A stretch of 64,000 nt of DNA from the NCBI GenBank assembly GCA_019321725.1, contig CM033115.1, positions 17,990,673 through 18,054,672 of the forward strand. Direction: 5' to 3'. The translations under genes and the position numbers were made by a program. This DNA comes from Paulownia fortunei. Lineage: Eukaryota > Streptophyta > Magnoliopsida > Lamiales > Paulowniaceae. A model generated the notes under the pieces. The model saw only the letters and a list, made by a program, of their open reading frames with translations. It did not search any database and was not told where the DNA came from. Positions 12,301-26,600 of the stretch are shown piece by piece (position 1 is the first letter of the stretch; each line of letters starts with the position of its first letter).

Positions 12301-15300
12301 TGCGTAAGTGTGGATGCAATGGTGGCAAATCCAAACCCATATGTGAGAGTGAAGAATGTGCTCAAGTGAATTCTCCCTTGCTTTAGATACTGCCCCATGT
12401 CAAGCTCAAATTTATGATTAACAATTGCTGATATGTCATATTCCTGACCATCTGCAGTAAACAGGTCTGCAGAATAGATAGGGAAGGTTTTGGCATTGTA
12501 CACGTTCAACCCCCAGTAGGATATGGGTATCACAATATACATTATCCCAAAATATCCAATGAAAATATTGGCAATGGCAAAGAAGGGAGAGATAAGAGGG
12601 CTGAACAAGAAAGAAGCTACAGCTGACCAATCTAGTGTTAGGGCTCCAACGCCAAGGCCATTTAAACCTGATCCTATCTGGTGGGCAGTGACAGAGTGGG
12701 GAAACACCCAGCACACCCATGAAATGCTCTGCAGGGTTTGGAATAAGTAACCTGGGAACAAATACCATAAAAAGCTACATGCTAGCGCAATCACAAAGAA
12801 CTTTGAACGCGACATTTGGCCCTTGTTGCTACTACCATCCCCATTTTCAGGAACATCTTTGTCCTCTTTTTCATGCAGTGTTCTGTAAAAAAGCAAAATC
12901 AAAATTCAGAAGCAGTAGTAAACACACTCATCTATTATGGACATTAACTATAAAAAAAACTGAAGTCCTTTTGTTGATCATAAGGTAAAAGTTTCTCTAA
13001 AGAGCTGTAACAATGATTTGTAATTTATGCAGTCACTAGTACAACTTCCGCTAGTGAAAGCTTTTTGCAGTAGGCCATCCCAATTTTAAAAGCATTCATG
13101 TTTTTACATCTAGATATAGGTGCAGAGACATAAATATAGCAACAGGTGTTGGACAAATATTGTCACCAAAATGAGAATTTAATCATCTCGACCTTCCTAG
13201 CATGAGGCTTTGGCTCAGAAACATGCATACATTTCCACACATAAAAGATAGGTTGGACCTTCAGTTTAGAGCATAACACAAATCACATTTGCGGGAATGA
13301 ACTTAAGAAATTTTGAGAGTGAGCAACAACAGTCGTGGCTACAATGTCAATGTCAAATGGGAATTTAGCTTCTATTCCACTTTTTTATTTCATCTCCTTT
13401 ATGTTTGTCATGTCTCGCTCTTGTCTTGATTTTTTCAAAAGTGTACTGTATTCAAAATTTGAATAAAAATATTTGTCTAACATATACATGGAATGTGGAG
13501 CAATAAGGACTCCTGGCAATAATTCACTCAATAGAATAGGAGGGAACACATTAATGGAAGCAAAATTTGACCAATTTCAAAATTGACGAACCAAACAAGA
13601 AGCAACTTCAAAGTACTTGCAGTGTCTATCAAAATCAAGTCACTGAAATCCGAGATGAGTGACTTATCGTACATGTGTAGAGTGAGGATGGCAATTATAG
13701 TGTTAGTTTATAGTGTTTCTGTGAAAATATAATTGGTGTCAATTTTTTTTAGCTCAAGTAGAATTTTTGAACTCCAGTGTGATTATTTCTACAATTACTC
13801 TCAACTAAATTAAGTTAAGAAGAACCTAAATGGAAGTTAAAACTTTGTTAATATATATCCAGGCCTAATGGCACTTACAAACTTTTGATTTGGTAATATC
13901 CCATTAAAGGGGTCATTAATTACCCATTACTATAAAATCTTACAAGTTGAGTACACTTTCAAGTGATGGCTAATGCAACAGGCGCCCTCTGAGCACTTCT
14001 ACAAAGTGTCACATTCCAAATAATCAAAACATTATCCTCTTTAGTGAACGGGAGGCATTAAATCAACATTTCAAAGGCATAAAAACCATAAGAGAAAGAG
14101 TCGAATATCCATAATTATGTCGTTTTCAGCTTTGAAACTGGCTATAAGCTCTGATGCGAATATCTACTAATTTTTGCACGCTCATCTTTTTGGGCAAGCT
14201 AGCAGTTCCTCATCACCAACCATAATAGGACGTAACAAAGTCCATAACGAAATAAAAATATCAACATCAAACCAAATAACATCCACTTTGTTCCTCACGA
14301 AATCACGAGCCATAAATTGACTCTTCAGTAGAATTTATCCACACATCAATGTTGAGCATGTGATTGTAAGAAATATACAAGGTACAGACAAAAGGATTTG
14401 AGGAGGACAATAGCTGAAGACGACATGAAGTATCAAGTTACTTAGCAAAACCAGAAGTGGGAAAAAGACTTCAAACGTTGTTGGACAGGTACCTGAAGAG
14501 TGAAATCTGGACAAGAGTGCTGGGCCACCACATGTGTGCTGGCTCAACTACGTATTTCCTTAGGAGCCCTGCCCAACCATACCCCAGAACCTGCCCATCA
14601 AAGCGCATATTAGCATCACCAGCATATAATATAGATATATATATATTGCCGGCTGGATTGGAAAAAGACTTTCCCAACTTTTTCTTCATTGTATTTGGGC
14701 CACTCGTGCTATCCCATATTTCCCTTTTGCTTTTAGACTTTTCAGTAAAGGGAATCTAAAAGAGAAGCAAAATTGCCACAGGCAACCGCCTAAGTCCAAA
14801 GTTTTAAAAAAAACTATCATAGATCAAATTTTCCCACAAGGAAATCAAAAAGATTCAAAGTTTAGAAATAAATATAGCATTTACTTATTTAAACCAACCG
14901 GAGAAAAGCCTTTTTAAGTGGATTTTCACTAAAATTCAAACCAAAATACACGCTCCGTCAATCAATTTGATTATAGTTCATTTGAAATAATAAAAAAATT
15001 TAGTTAATTAAATGATTATCTAAACAACTTGAAAGTGTTATAATACCAAAATTGTCCAAAAATTACTATAAGTTGATAGACAAAAGATTACACAAATTGA
15101 TTCATGGTATAATAAGGAGAAGCATTAAATAACCAAATAAAAATCGATTGGGCCACTCATTAACGGTCTCACGACAATTATCAAACTTCATAATTAAAAA
15201 GTAACATATATTTTCCAAAAAAAAAAAAAAGGAAAAACAAAAGTGCAAAATGTAAGAATAAATTAAAATGAATTCTAAATATTCAACAATTAATCAAAGG

Positions 15301-15958
15301 GCATCTTATCCGCCAGATAGAGTATAAGTTTATCTTAATAAATTGATGAACAGGTGGCATAAATATATACATATATATAAATATATTAGCAGAAATAATT
15401 AAAGCAAACCTGAGTGGTAATAATGAGCAGCCATCCAGCCAGAAAAGATATTTCCCTTCTGTAAAAAGCAATGATAATATCCACAATCATAACAGCATAA
15501 GCCGGGCCATTACCAAAAGCACTCCCAGCATTAGCAAAAATGGATATCAGCACATGCTCCTTGATATTGAACGGGCCCGGGTTTAGCGAGAATTCTTGGG
15601 GCCCGAGCCCTGGAACCCAAACAGCCCATTTGGTGGTTGGCAGAACGGCGGCCATAAAGCGTCCGATGGGGAGAGTGGCGACGAGAACTGTGATCTGAGT
15701 GATGACGAGTGGCTCTCTGCGATAAGAGAAGAACTGGTTGAGGAAGGAGAGGAGGACGCAGGAGAGAAGGCCCAAAACCCACATCCGGAAGGTCCATACG
15801 GGAAGGTCCAGGTCGTCGGTTACGGGTACGGTTAGCCGGACTTCTTCTATGGGCGAAAGCTCGTCATCATCGTCGTCGTCGTCGTCTTGGACCTCACCGT
15901 TTTTGGATATTTTTGGTGGTGGTTGGGTGACTGGGGCTTCTACTTCCATTGTTCCCAT
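9336..15958 (-). CDS. OPT: Oligopeptide transporter (OPT family, OPT1/OPT5-like)
   Basis: Complete six-exon gene, minus strand: 15958-15410, 14590-14493, 12882-12280, 10731-10476, 10259-10077 and 9950-9336. All introns are GT-AG, phases agree, and the product is 767 residues, close to the usual plant OPT length. It is a polytopic membrane protein expected to move small peptides or metal chelates with protons across the plasma membrane. Diagnostic features are the [10 protein letters not shown] motif (NPG at residues 126-128) and KIPPR (residues 553-557), plus many hydrophobic spans. The N-terminus is cytosolic-like and acidic, with eight consecutive Asp (residues 25-32) encoded by a GAC/GAT repeat, then [15 protein letters not shown], typical of the OPT1/5/8/9 branch. 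A second Met lies three codons in; the first was chosen because the frame is open. Substrate and exact orthologue cannot be told from sequence alone. Confidence 0.93.
11098..11655. repeat. Three-copy ~180-bp tandem repeat in OPT intron 4
   Basis: Units beginning CCTAAATTTCCTTTCC start at about 11101, 11281 and 11460, giving periods of 180 and 179 bp. The copies are nearly identical through the TTTTAGAAGCTTTAG segment; the third diverges after about 11590 with a small insertion. The array lies wholly inside intron 4 of the oligopeptide transporter (10732-12279). High similarity between copies suggests recent duplication. Confidence 0.9.
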
Positions 15959-16095
15959 CTGTGAGGAATTAAGGGAAAAGCAATTAATGAAGCTACACTG
16001 TTAGTGTAGTTGAATGATGGCTGTGTGCATGTATATACACTTTGTTTGTATATATATGGAAGTAAAATAATAGATGTAGGCAGTAGGAATAGTGT

Positions 16096-16142
16096 GTGTG
16101 TGTGTGAGAGAGAGAGAGAGTGTGTGTGTGTGTGTGTGTGTG
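16096..16142. repeat. Compound TG/AG microsatellite upstream of OPT
   Basis: A (TG)n run, a (AG)n run and a second (TG)n run follow one another, starting about 140 bp upstream of the transporter start codon. It probably lies in the promoter or 5' leader. Such tracts vary in length between individuals. Confidence 0.9.
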
Positions 16143-17026
16143 GAAGGGGAAATAAAGAAAAGGAGGGAAAGGAAAGTGGACAATTATTTTTATTATTTAT
16201 TTGCTCAATTCTAGATTTGTTGTTTTTCTTTTTGATATTTTGAAAATAATATTAATTTTTTAAAACTTTCATAATAACGTGACATCACATTTATTTATTT
16301 AATTTTTATTTAAAATTTCATATCAATTAAATGGGAGTCATTTTTGAATAAGGAGAGTATTTTTCAATTTACAATTTATTTATTTATTCTGATTTTTTAA
16401 GATTGGAAGAAAATTAACGAGTGGTTGACAATGTTCATATTTTTTTTGTCGGTTTTTCAAACTTATCAAATAAAAGAAGTTCTTCATTCATTAGCTAGGA
16501 AGGACGAATATTTTCGAAAATAGTTCCCTTATAATATAGGATATTATTTAATTATAATATGCCTCAAATATGAAGAAAATATGCATTGGATATGACTATG
16601 GATTACTCAGAAATTAAAAGCTTAAAATAAAGTTTGTATAGGCTAGTGTATAGTTAAATTAAATTAAAAAGTGTTCAATAAAAAATTTAATTACCTCAAA
16701 TATTTTTTGGATGTATCTTCTCATTTTTAATTAAAATATTAGTGAAGCCCCCAAGAAAATAAAATTTTGAGGTAAAAGCCTTTTACATTAGTCCAACACA
16801 TAAACTTATATTGTGTTTCACATTATTAACAATGGTAATTATTTTAATTTTTGTTCTATATGTAATTATTGGTATATAATAACATAATATATTTTATTTT
16901 TACTACACTCAAATATTATGAGTTTTCAGTAAATAAATAAAGAAATAATGTAGGAAATCTAAGTACATCCCACCCATATTATATCCTAACTTGTATAAAA
17001 ATTATTAATTTACGTGGCCAGCGCCA

Positions 17027-17315
17027 TTCCAAGCTATGTCGTGTTGAAGGATGTTTTTTTGCATTTTTTTTAAAATATTTTTGAAATATTCGAACATGAA
17101 TTTGTTGTTTGTCTGGGGATTTTCAAATATAGTATCTTAAAAGAATTTAATTTTCAAGAAGTTTAACTTATTCTAAGCTGCGTCTTGTTGAATGACGTCA
17201 TTCCGTATTATTTTTTTTAAAATATTTTTGAAATATTCGAACATGATTTTGTTGTTTGTATGGGGATTTTCAAATATAATATCTTAAAAGAATCCAATTT
17301 TCAAGAAGTTAACTT
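17027..17315. repeat. Two-copy ~144-bp direct duplication
   Basis: The segment starting ATTCCAAGCTATGTCGTG at about 17026 is repeated as ATTCTAAGCTGCGTCTTG at about 17170. Both copies share AAAATATTTTTGAAATATTC and the following GGGGATTTTCAAATAT tract. The copies differ by scattered substitutions and small indels, so the duplication is not very recent. Confidence 0.85.
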
Positions 17316-18364
17316 GTCAATTTTGCTTCGATTGATTCGATAACAAGACTACTAAAATAAATGGATTCCAGATATCAAAGTAATGAAAAATCAAAAATAA
17401 TTTTCATTAATTGGAAGTGAAATCATGGGATGGCGTCTTTGAGCAAATATAGTGCGTACACGCCAACAGAATTTCCATGTTTGTTGTTTTTGTCACCTTT
17501 CCAAACCATGGAATTTTTGGTTGTCCCTACCTTGACATTTCTCATATGCGAAATACTTCATATGTCCCACAATTCATTTGATTTCACACTGTATTTTTTT
17601 GATAAATATTGAAAAAAAGAATTTTTTAAGTCAAGTTATTATTCAAATAAGATTGTACATCGTTATATTATATATGATGATTAATGATGTAAACAAATTG
17701 AGTCGAATTAAATAAGTTAATGTTCAAACATATTTAATTTTTTATCGAACTTAAAAAATTATATTTGAATTTGATTCGAAAATCGAGTCGAACTCAAATC
17801 AAATAATTTGATTTTTTTTACACATATTTTATTATTTTTTATTAATTAAATCGAATTGAAATTGAATTTCAAATTTTATAATATGATCATATACATATTC
17901 AACTACTCATGAATCCACCTTGGATGTACACTATCCAAATCAGTGGATAAAACCTCTCCATAAAAATACTTAATTTAGCTTATAAGCTCTCAAAAAGTGT
18001 TTGTCAATTTTTTTGTAAAACAGCTTATAAGATAAAAAAAAAAATGTTTAAAAACTTATAAGTTTCTAAAAAAAAATACATCAACCACAATTTATTTAAC
18101 AATTTTAATTTTGACAATTTTAATTACAAAATTGTCATTATTAACATTTTAAAAGTTATATAATCTTATTTTATCCAAACACTTCAATAATTTTTTTAAA
18201 AAATAAAATCTAATATTTTATAAATTCAAAAAATATATAAAAATTTATAAAATATTTTAAATAAACTTAGTCAAACACCCTCTTAATTCTTAATTCTTAA
18301 TTCTGTAAAGAAAGTTTAAATCTTAAAATGATAAATTCAAAATAGAGTTGTATATCCTATAATT

Positions 18365-18720
18365 GGACATATTGAAAGAAATATGAATGATTGGGAACCA
18401 CGCCCCTTGGTTTCCTCGAACTGCACTAGATTGCTGCAACTTAAACACCAGTCCCCCTGTCTTGAAATTACAGCACATTAGATTAATAAATCAGGGCAAA
18501 TTCAAAGTTTATCCAATAGAAGTAGAGTCTACAATGGTCCATACCAATATCTAAATTCCAGAAAATGACGACTGACAAGTTTACGAGGATTATTACAAGA
18601 ATACGCGTAAGATAAGATGAGCTGTTGGCATCCATGCCTGCTACAATGTAAATGAATTCTTCTTGGAAAGGAGACCACCCACAGTGGTGAAGCAAAAGCA
18701 CTGAAATTTGGCACTACTTA
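18365..18720 (-). other. GC-richer island with possible small membrane peptide frame
   Basis: Within a very AT-rich spacer, this segment has balanced composition. On the minus strand an acceptor-like CATTGTAGCAG precedes an ATG (18638 region) that opens MDANSSSYLTRILVIILVN and continues for about 50 residues, including a hydrophobic stretch. A second frame is also open. No family is recognised and no promoter is evident; it may be an old gene or transcript relic. Confidence 0.2.
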
Positions 18721-21640
18721 TTACTTACTCATTCCCATCCTATCAAACAAATTTCATTTTCTTGGCATTATGTGTCTAATTTAATCTGACATGAAAATTT
18801 AAATTAATAGTAAATAAATATTAATTTTAGTATTTTTATATTTTTATTATTATTCTTAAAAATAGTGATATATCATATTATTATAACAATTTTTGATATG
18901 AAAATATCTCTGTCAAGAAATAAAATCTATTTTGAGACATTTGGAAAAGAAAATGAAAACAATAAATTTGGACGGTAGAATATCACTCATACTCAATTAA
19001 GGTACTATATACACACTCTTCGTTATATACTAGAAGAATACTATTTTGAATTGGTCCGTGATTTATTTTTTCTAAGTTGAAAAATAAAATACTAACACCT
19101 TGTTTGGATTTTTTACCTAGCAAGATTTGTCATTTCCAACATTTTTAATAGGATTTTTTGGTGTGTATTGATTTTCGTCTGGCAATTAAAAATATATTGG
19201 ATATGAAAATCGGGACAAGAAATTTATAATTTCAGAATACGTTATTGTTTGATTTAGGCGTGTTATGAGGAAATTTTTGTATGGGACAACGTAAGAAATG
19301 AGAATTTGTGTTTCGTTTTTCGTTTTCAAAATCATCATTTCCACCATATATATACATTTTGACGATTTTTCTTTCGAATGGTAACACCAATAGTGGGCAA
19401 GACATTTGTTCTACCAACACAATAAAGTGGCGTAGTTGGAACGTTGCTTCCCAGACTAAGGTGAGTTGATTGAGGGGGGAAAGGGATGTGAGAATCGACC
19501 CATTTTATTTAAAAGTGGTGAAAAGATACCAAATAATATATTTTTGATTTAAATGTGTAATGATTTAATGAAATTAGTAACTATCTAAATAAAATTAAAT
19601 ACCAAAAGTTTAATATAAATCGAGCCAGCTTGACTCGAACTTGTAATGCTCGAGCTCGTGTAGAGGTGTCTCGCAAGCTTCTCATTATTTTTGATATATT
19701 TATAAATATATATATATATATATAAGTTTTATGTGAAAATACATTAAAGTCATAAGCTAACATATTCAAATGATTTTTATAATTCATTTTTTTTTTACTT
19801 GCATATAATAAATAATAGAAATGAATATAGCCATAAAGTACGTATATTCTTGTTGAGATTATGTAATACTCCTATACGTTTATACAAATATATCCAATTA
19901 ATGCATGTTAAGAAAATCCCTCTTGTATTTTACAAATTATTGTTGAGTATATCTTATATAAGTATTATTTGTCTTGTCTTATCAATTTTCATATCCATTC
20001 TATATTTTTTCTTTTGAAATTATCTTCTTAATTTTAATATACAAGTATCAACAATCTTTTATAGTTCACTCCAACATAAAAAACTTCTTTTGGCAGACTA
20101 TTTTTGTGAAAATTGTATATTCTAAAAAAATAATAAAAACGTTTACTTATTTCATATTTTGAGTTCATTTAAATATATATTTTTACTAAAACATGCATAG
20201 ATGTATACATAGTCTACTGTTCGGTAAATTTGTATAAAGTTTGGTACTGTCATAAACTAACCAAATTATACGCACACATGCATGTCCGTAAATAAATATT
20301 ATGTATGTGTATAAATATATACACATGCATGTATGTGTTTACATAAATACTATATACGCGTACGTGTGTGTGAGTGTTGTCATAAATAAATGTATAACAT
20401 ATTAAAATTGATAGTGTACTAAAATTTAGATATATATTAATGTTATGATTTCATTAAAGATATATTTCAAGTGATAATTATTTGGAATATTACTAAGTGC
20501 TAAGGTATTAATAGTATTGATTCTCTTAGTTAATTTGATCGATTTTGCTCATAATTTAATTTTTATATCTTATTTTTTAATTTGTATGTGCATTAGTTTG
20601 TGATTTTCAGAATTAGATGTCCAAAAGTGGAATAAAAGTTTATGACAACTATTGCAGCATAGAGAATATATTGAAGCAACCAATACATTGTATTCATTAA
20701 AAATCATGTTAGTAATTTGTGAAAATATTAATTCATAATTATAAATAATAATGTAGCAACACATACAAAAAATTGGATAATTTGAAAGTGAGTAGAAACA
20801 CAATATATATATAAATAATATAAAAAAAGTCATATTTTTACTTCAAAAAATTCAATTACATTCACATTTTACTTGTACATATATAATTTCTATGTTATTC
20901 ATTTTACAAAAAAATATAATATACCTATATGTATTAAATATAAAATATTTTTAATTTCATATTTAATTAACTAGAGCCCAACAACTTTGGCTAGAAAAAT
21001 AAAATGATTATTAATCAAAATATGTGGAGTTTTAAAGAAACCATGTCGTTGTACTTCTTTGTACACCTGATCATAGATCAGGTTGAAATTAGACACTAAA
21101 TTTATTAAAAATATATGTATATAAAAATATTAAAAGGAATAATTTTATTGAAAAATAAAAAAATTGAATAAAAAATGTGTTTTTAAACATGTTTAAACAA
21201 AATAAATAAATGTAAAATTTATTAAAAAAAAAGAAACGAAGATAGTACAAACAATGCTTTCATTACTTCTAAATAGCGTTGGGGATAGCATTTCATTGTG
21301 TTCTCTTTTGGAAGAGAATATGACGTCCAACCCTATAAATAACATAGGATTGGGTTTGCTCTTACAGGCCTGAGTGGTGGAAAAATCATAGAGGGACTTC
21401 GTATTATTGTAGTGGAGCAAATATGAAAATCTTAAATGACTTAATAAATTATATCAGGATAGATTTAGAACAAATTCAATAAAATTTGTTATCCGTCCCA
21501 AACCCATTTAACCAGATTTGGACTCTGCTTTGTTTAGAGTGAATTTATTATGAATTTGAATCTAAATCCATTTCATTGTCATCCCTACTCGCGACCGAAT
21601 TTGAGCCAGTGTTGCCACTCCATCCCCTAAAACCCCTACC

Positions 21641-21641
21641 C

Positions 21642-21676
<35 letters not shown>

Positions 21677-21830
21677 AAAATAATTTTATCAAACAAGATC
21701 CAAGTGTTATTACAAATAAGGCATAAAGTCTTTTTACATGTAAAAACTTTAATATATATATATATATATTGGAAAAATAATTTTATCAAACAAGATCCAA
21801 GTGTTATTACAAATAAGGAATCGATCCGTG
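21641..21830. repeat. (TA)n tract and two-copy ~97-bp duplication
   Basis: A long TA run at 21641-21672 is followed by TTGGAAAAATAATTTTATC and more, ending ACAAATAAGG. The same unit, again preceded by a TA run, recurs about 97 bp later (21752-21820). The copies are almost identical over roughly 60 bp, which suggests slippage or unequal exchange seeded by the TA tracts. Confidence 0.85.
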
Positions 21831-23689
21831 GTCAATGGTTAAAAAATCATTGATCACGAATCACGGGTCAATTCATAATCGATTATAAATTGGGGATACT
21901 CAACCCACAAACTGTCGGGTCGGTCAGTCGGTGATTCCATATATTAATTTTTTTTTAATAAATCAAAACAATTTTATTAAAGTGGTGATACAAATTTGAA
22001 CCTAACCTTCATGTTATTAACATAATATTCTGATCAATTGAGCTAATGGGTGTTATGTATATAATTTTAAATACGTGATAAAGAGTACTTTGTAAATTAC
22101 TAATTGTCATGATTTTTTTTTCCTTCAAATTGCTTGTTTTGTTTCTAAAAATCAATAAAATTGATGTTGTGTTCATCTTTAAATGTAATTAATTAATTTT
22201 AAATATGATAAATTATAAATTAAATATTATATTTAAACATCCTATATTTCATCTTAATAGTAAATAAAATTTTAAAAATTATCTATTAATATTATTTTAT
22301 AATAAATTTATAATATTTTAAAAATATTTAATAATACTATTTTATAATTATCTAATATTTATTCCTCAACTTATCATTTGATATTATTAAATTATTATAA
22401 TATTACATCAATTTTACATAATAATATTAATTCTAAATATCAAATTTTAGTAAATTGTATTTTACCAATACAGTGTAAATAGAAAAAATATTTTTTTATT
22501 TAAAAATTAATAATATTTTTTTAAAATTTAAATTTAAAAATTTTCATTCAAATTTAAATTTAAAATTTCAAGCGTTTGTTTTTGTTTTTAAAAATTTATA
22601 ATTTTATAAAATTAATGATTAGTTAAAAAATTATAATTTTTTAAAATATAAATTAAAATTTAAAAAAAAAATTCACAGTATGGAACCCAAAATCCACGGT
22701 CAACCGACACTCCAATTCCGAAATCGTGTCAGGGCAACTTTCTTGTGCATCTCAACAGTTGCTGCTGTCATTATCAATCCAGTTGTTTTCTTTTTTAACT
22801 TTATTTCTTTCCTTTTTTTTTTTATATCATAGAGCAAGTTAGTCCTTATTGCTGTTCATTGTTTTTCGCTCTTTATATTTTGTTACAGTTTGCTCTCTTC
22901 TTTTGTATTTTATTTTTTTCTTTTTCATTCTTAACGTACATAGGGTAATTTAATAATTTTTCCCACCATTAGGATTTATCATCATTTAACAATCTGTTTA
23001 TCTTCCAAAAAACTTTCTAATCACTCCAAAAAAAAATAAAATTAAAACATTACTCAAACTTAAGCTCGAATCAAGCTCGAGTTCAGCTTCGTTACTTCCA
23101 GCTTGAGGTCGAGCCTCCTAAAATAGGCTGCACAAGCTCCATTTTAACTATTATTTTTGCTTTGGGGGTTTTCTTGCCATTGTCGATTTTACTGGGGCGC
23201 AATGTATTTTACAGCTCTAGCAACCAAGAATGGAGTTGCAAATCTTCAAACCAAAAAATCAAGAGGTTAAGACTAAATGGGTCCAACAAGTCTACTGGGT
23301 GGCACCAATCAAGTTTGGATTTCGAGGCGGAGCAAGTTTGGGTCTTGAGGTACCCGACATACCTAGTACCTGAATGGTAACACTAAACACACAAAAACCA
23401 TCGACTTTCCCCCACTGTTTAGTATGTAATGGCTAGACAAAATGAGGAAATATAAATATTATACGAAACATTATTTTGCAGCAGCATGGTTGATCAAAAA
23501 AAGCCATAAAGAAATGACTAATTACATACACACAAAAATGAAGAAAAGAATCAATGGCAAACTGCAATTATTTGTAAACACTAAGGCAATTTACAAACCA
23601 CCGAGACTAGCATAGGCTGACAGATAAGTGCATAAGAAAAAGGATAACTTTGGCCCGAACCAAAGAGATTATTAGTGCACCTGGATAAG

Positions 23690-26600
23690 TTACACTGCTA
23701 ATTTGGGCTCCACTGTCCCGGTAGCATTTCCTTCCCCAGATAGAATATGGTCAGGATCCTGCAAGCATTAATTTTGCTATCAATGTCATGGACTGCGAAT
23801 CATAGTTATATAAGTAAATGAGACAGGAAACTGGCTACCTCCATTCCCCACTTGATGTAATCCGGGGACTCGCAAGCCTTGTACTCATCAACAAGACTCG
23901 CAATTATGTCTCTAGATTCATCAAATTCAGAAAGATCATTGTCCTGGACATGTTTCATGACAGTTGTGTAAGAAGGATGCCAAAAAAATAAAAGGTTCAG
24001 GAAAACATAATTAGATCCCACTCCTCTGTTACCATGAAAAGAGTGCAGGGCGGAGTTGTAGACGAGTTCGTTAGAGGTTCATATAAGGAGTTGCATAAGT
24101 TTTCTTCTCCCAAATAAATTTGAACTAGCTATTTATGCCCTTTTATTTTTTGCTGGAGAACTTTAAGGGAGGAGCAAAATCTACAAGATGTTCTCTCTTT
24201 GAATGCTTTTGGTACTTGAGATTTAGTACGTGCATGCTTTAATGTAGGAAAAAAGTGGCCATTTATCAATCAAAATGAATTCTAAAACCAGTAATAAAGA
24301 CATATCCAGAACGACTAAAGCCCCCAAACATATATTCAATAGAGAATGATGCAGTATATAAGAGATAACTTACAGCAAACATTGGGTGATTCCTGTAATT
24401 ATTGAGAAAAGCTTGTCTCTTTCTCAGCTGCTCATACTGGCTCAGACATTTGGAGAATAAGTGGCGGATGCCAGTATGACTGGCTAGCATGAGACCACTA
24501 ACCTACAAAGGAGCACATTGCCATGATGTAGTATTTGCACTTACAAACTGTTCCAATATTCAACATAGGAAAAAGAAAAATAAATCTGCAACTCTGTGTT
24601 GTGGATAAAGCATGAAGAGGCTGACAAGTGGAAAAATGAGTTGAGCTGAGCATTGCATTGCTCACTGCTCAGGCTCAGAAAACAGAGCTTAACCTCAATC
24701 CAAATTTCTGCTTGAAAAACTCAACTTTATTTAAATGAGAAAAATATTCAAGGGCATACTCTATAAATTGTCATAGCACCACATAAGCTGTTAATAAAAG
24801 CATAAGAGTGAAATTGTTCTGCTTTTAACCTAAACATAATCCCACAAGGTGAGACTTGCTACCTTGTGCAACATTTAAACCACGGTCCCATCAAAATGCA
24901 GGCCAATGTATGAAAGTCATGTCTCATAAAACATAAAATGCATGATGTGACAAACTCCAGTAAAGAATAAGAGAAGAAAAAGGGGAAGAATATGCACTCT
25001 GACTACCCACTCAAGCTACAACAGTCTGTCTATTTACTTCTGTGGTTAAAGATTGAGATGAGTTTGAGTGATTCACACAAGAAAACGGAAGTTAAGAAGC
25101 CAGTTCAATACATGGGAATTTCAATATGTTTCATTTCTTTGAACAGACCAATTATAAGAAGGAACATATTAAGTTGCAGATTTTTTTTCCATAAAACATT
25201 GAATTATGTCTCCTTTGACAAATAAGCTCATGAATTGAGAATTGCAACAAGTAAAGGGAGTAAAAGATAAGAGAAAACAGGAAAAATTTTGCATCACCAA
25301 CCATGTCAAGCTACCCAACCTGGACCATTAAGTTATGTTTAAAAAGCCAAGATGAGTTAATTAGTTGATAGATGAGCAATCCATGAAACAGAAGTTAGCA
25401 AGCCAGTTGAGTACATGAGGAGCTCAAAATGTTTCATATTCCTGACTATAAATGAGTATAAAAAGGAAATCGTAGAAGTCAAATCTCACCCTGTGAGCTG
25501 TCTGAACATAAGGAGACTTTCTGGACAACGCAACCTATCAAAATAACAAGATAGTTTCACTGCATAATAACTTACAGACAAAATAGATCAATGAATACAA
25601 ACAATAAGTGTGGAACATGCCTGAATGCTAGCAGGCCCCCATTCAATAAAATTAACAAGTTTTCTCTCCCGTATTCTCTGTAAACTGTCATGGACCTGGT
25701 TTTGAAATCACAAATGGCAGTAAAATGAAAGAAGCTTTCAGCAACATTGCATAATAACATAACAAACCGGAAAAGATATAATAAACTCCAAAGATCGTTA
25801 TCCAAACTAAGCAATGCTCACATAGTGCAACAATCAAGCATGTCGTGACATTAATGGAGATAGGAGCACCAAGATCTGTAATGCAGAAAGATACTACATT
25901 CATCTCAGTAAGCACATGGTGATTCTAATCCCCAATAACACAATAAAATTTAGTAAAATTTCACATTCCAGTTCTTCCACTCATTGAAAAACAAATAACT
26001 GGTACCTTTAGTGCATATTCTATATTTTCTTATAGTTCTCATTAATTACGAGTCCATGGTAGACTTGCGAAAAAGAAGTGAAGCTGTACTGGGTGCGACT
26101 GTTTTGTCCAAATTTTTCACGTATCCGACTAAATTCCAGCAAATGGTGATTTGTTTCTCTTACAAGCTGTTGATGAAATACTACATTATGGTTCTTGAAC
26201 CTATGAGTGGAAACTATATCAGTAAATAAATGTCTTGGAAGAATCATTTAGATGAGCTCATGTATGTTTCTGATGTTACAATATGAACTGACTATGGCAA
26301 CACAGAAATTAAGCCTATGGACTCCAACTTTTCCAATGAGCTCATCTACACTAACTATCAGGATAATGGCAATTTGATACCATAAAATTAAAAAGCTTCC
26401 CATTTTTCTTAAATAGATTATGCTCATTAAGCTATAATTGTTCTATTCCTTCATACTAAAATTGAGAGAGTAACATCTTAAGTTCAGTCATGTTGAGGGG
26501 GTCAATTAGAGCACAAACTAGACCATTGTTCCAAAAATAAAATAAAATGAATGGCACAAATTCACAATCATCCCAATCTACCATTTCAAGTTAAGTGATT

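Larger units (their letters stand above)
15959..23689. other. AT-rich spacer between OPT and gamma-tubulin
   Basis: About 7.7 kb with no supported gene. It contains local duplications (17027-17315 and 21640-21830), a (TA)n tract near 21641-21672, a GC-richer island (18365-18720) and scattered GAGCTCGAGC-type relics near 17693-17890, 19617-19690 and 23044-23150 that look like fragments of one dispersed repeat family. Open frames here are short and low in complexity. Confidence 0.5.

Noticed and set aside
15596..16004. Plus-strand frames opposite OPT exon 1
   Set aside because: These are antisense shadows of the coding exon; Ser runs come from the reverse of the Asp-encoding repeat.
16001..16243. 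Frames with CVCVRER- or THTHTL-like repeats
   Set aside because: They are translations of the TG/AG microsatellite, not proteins.
21065..21083. Short hairpin ACCTGATC-ATA-GATCAGGT
   Set aside because: An 8-bp stem in a long spacer is expected by chance, and no gene or terminator context supports it.
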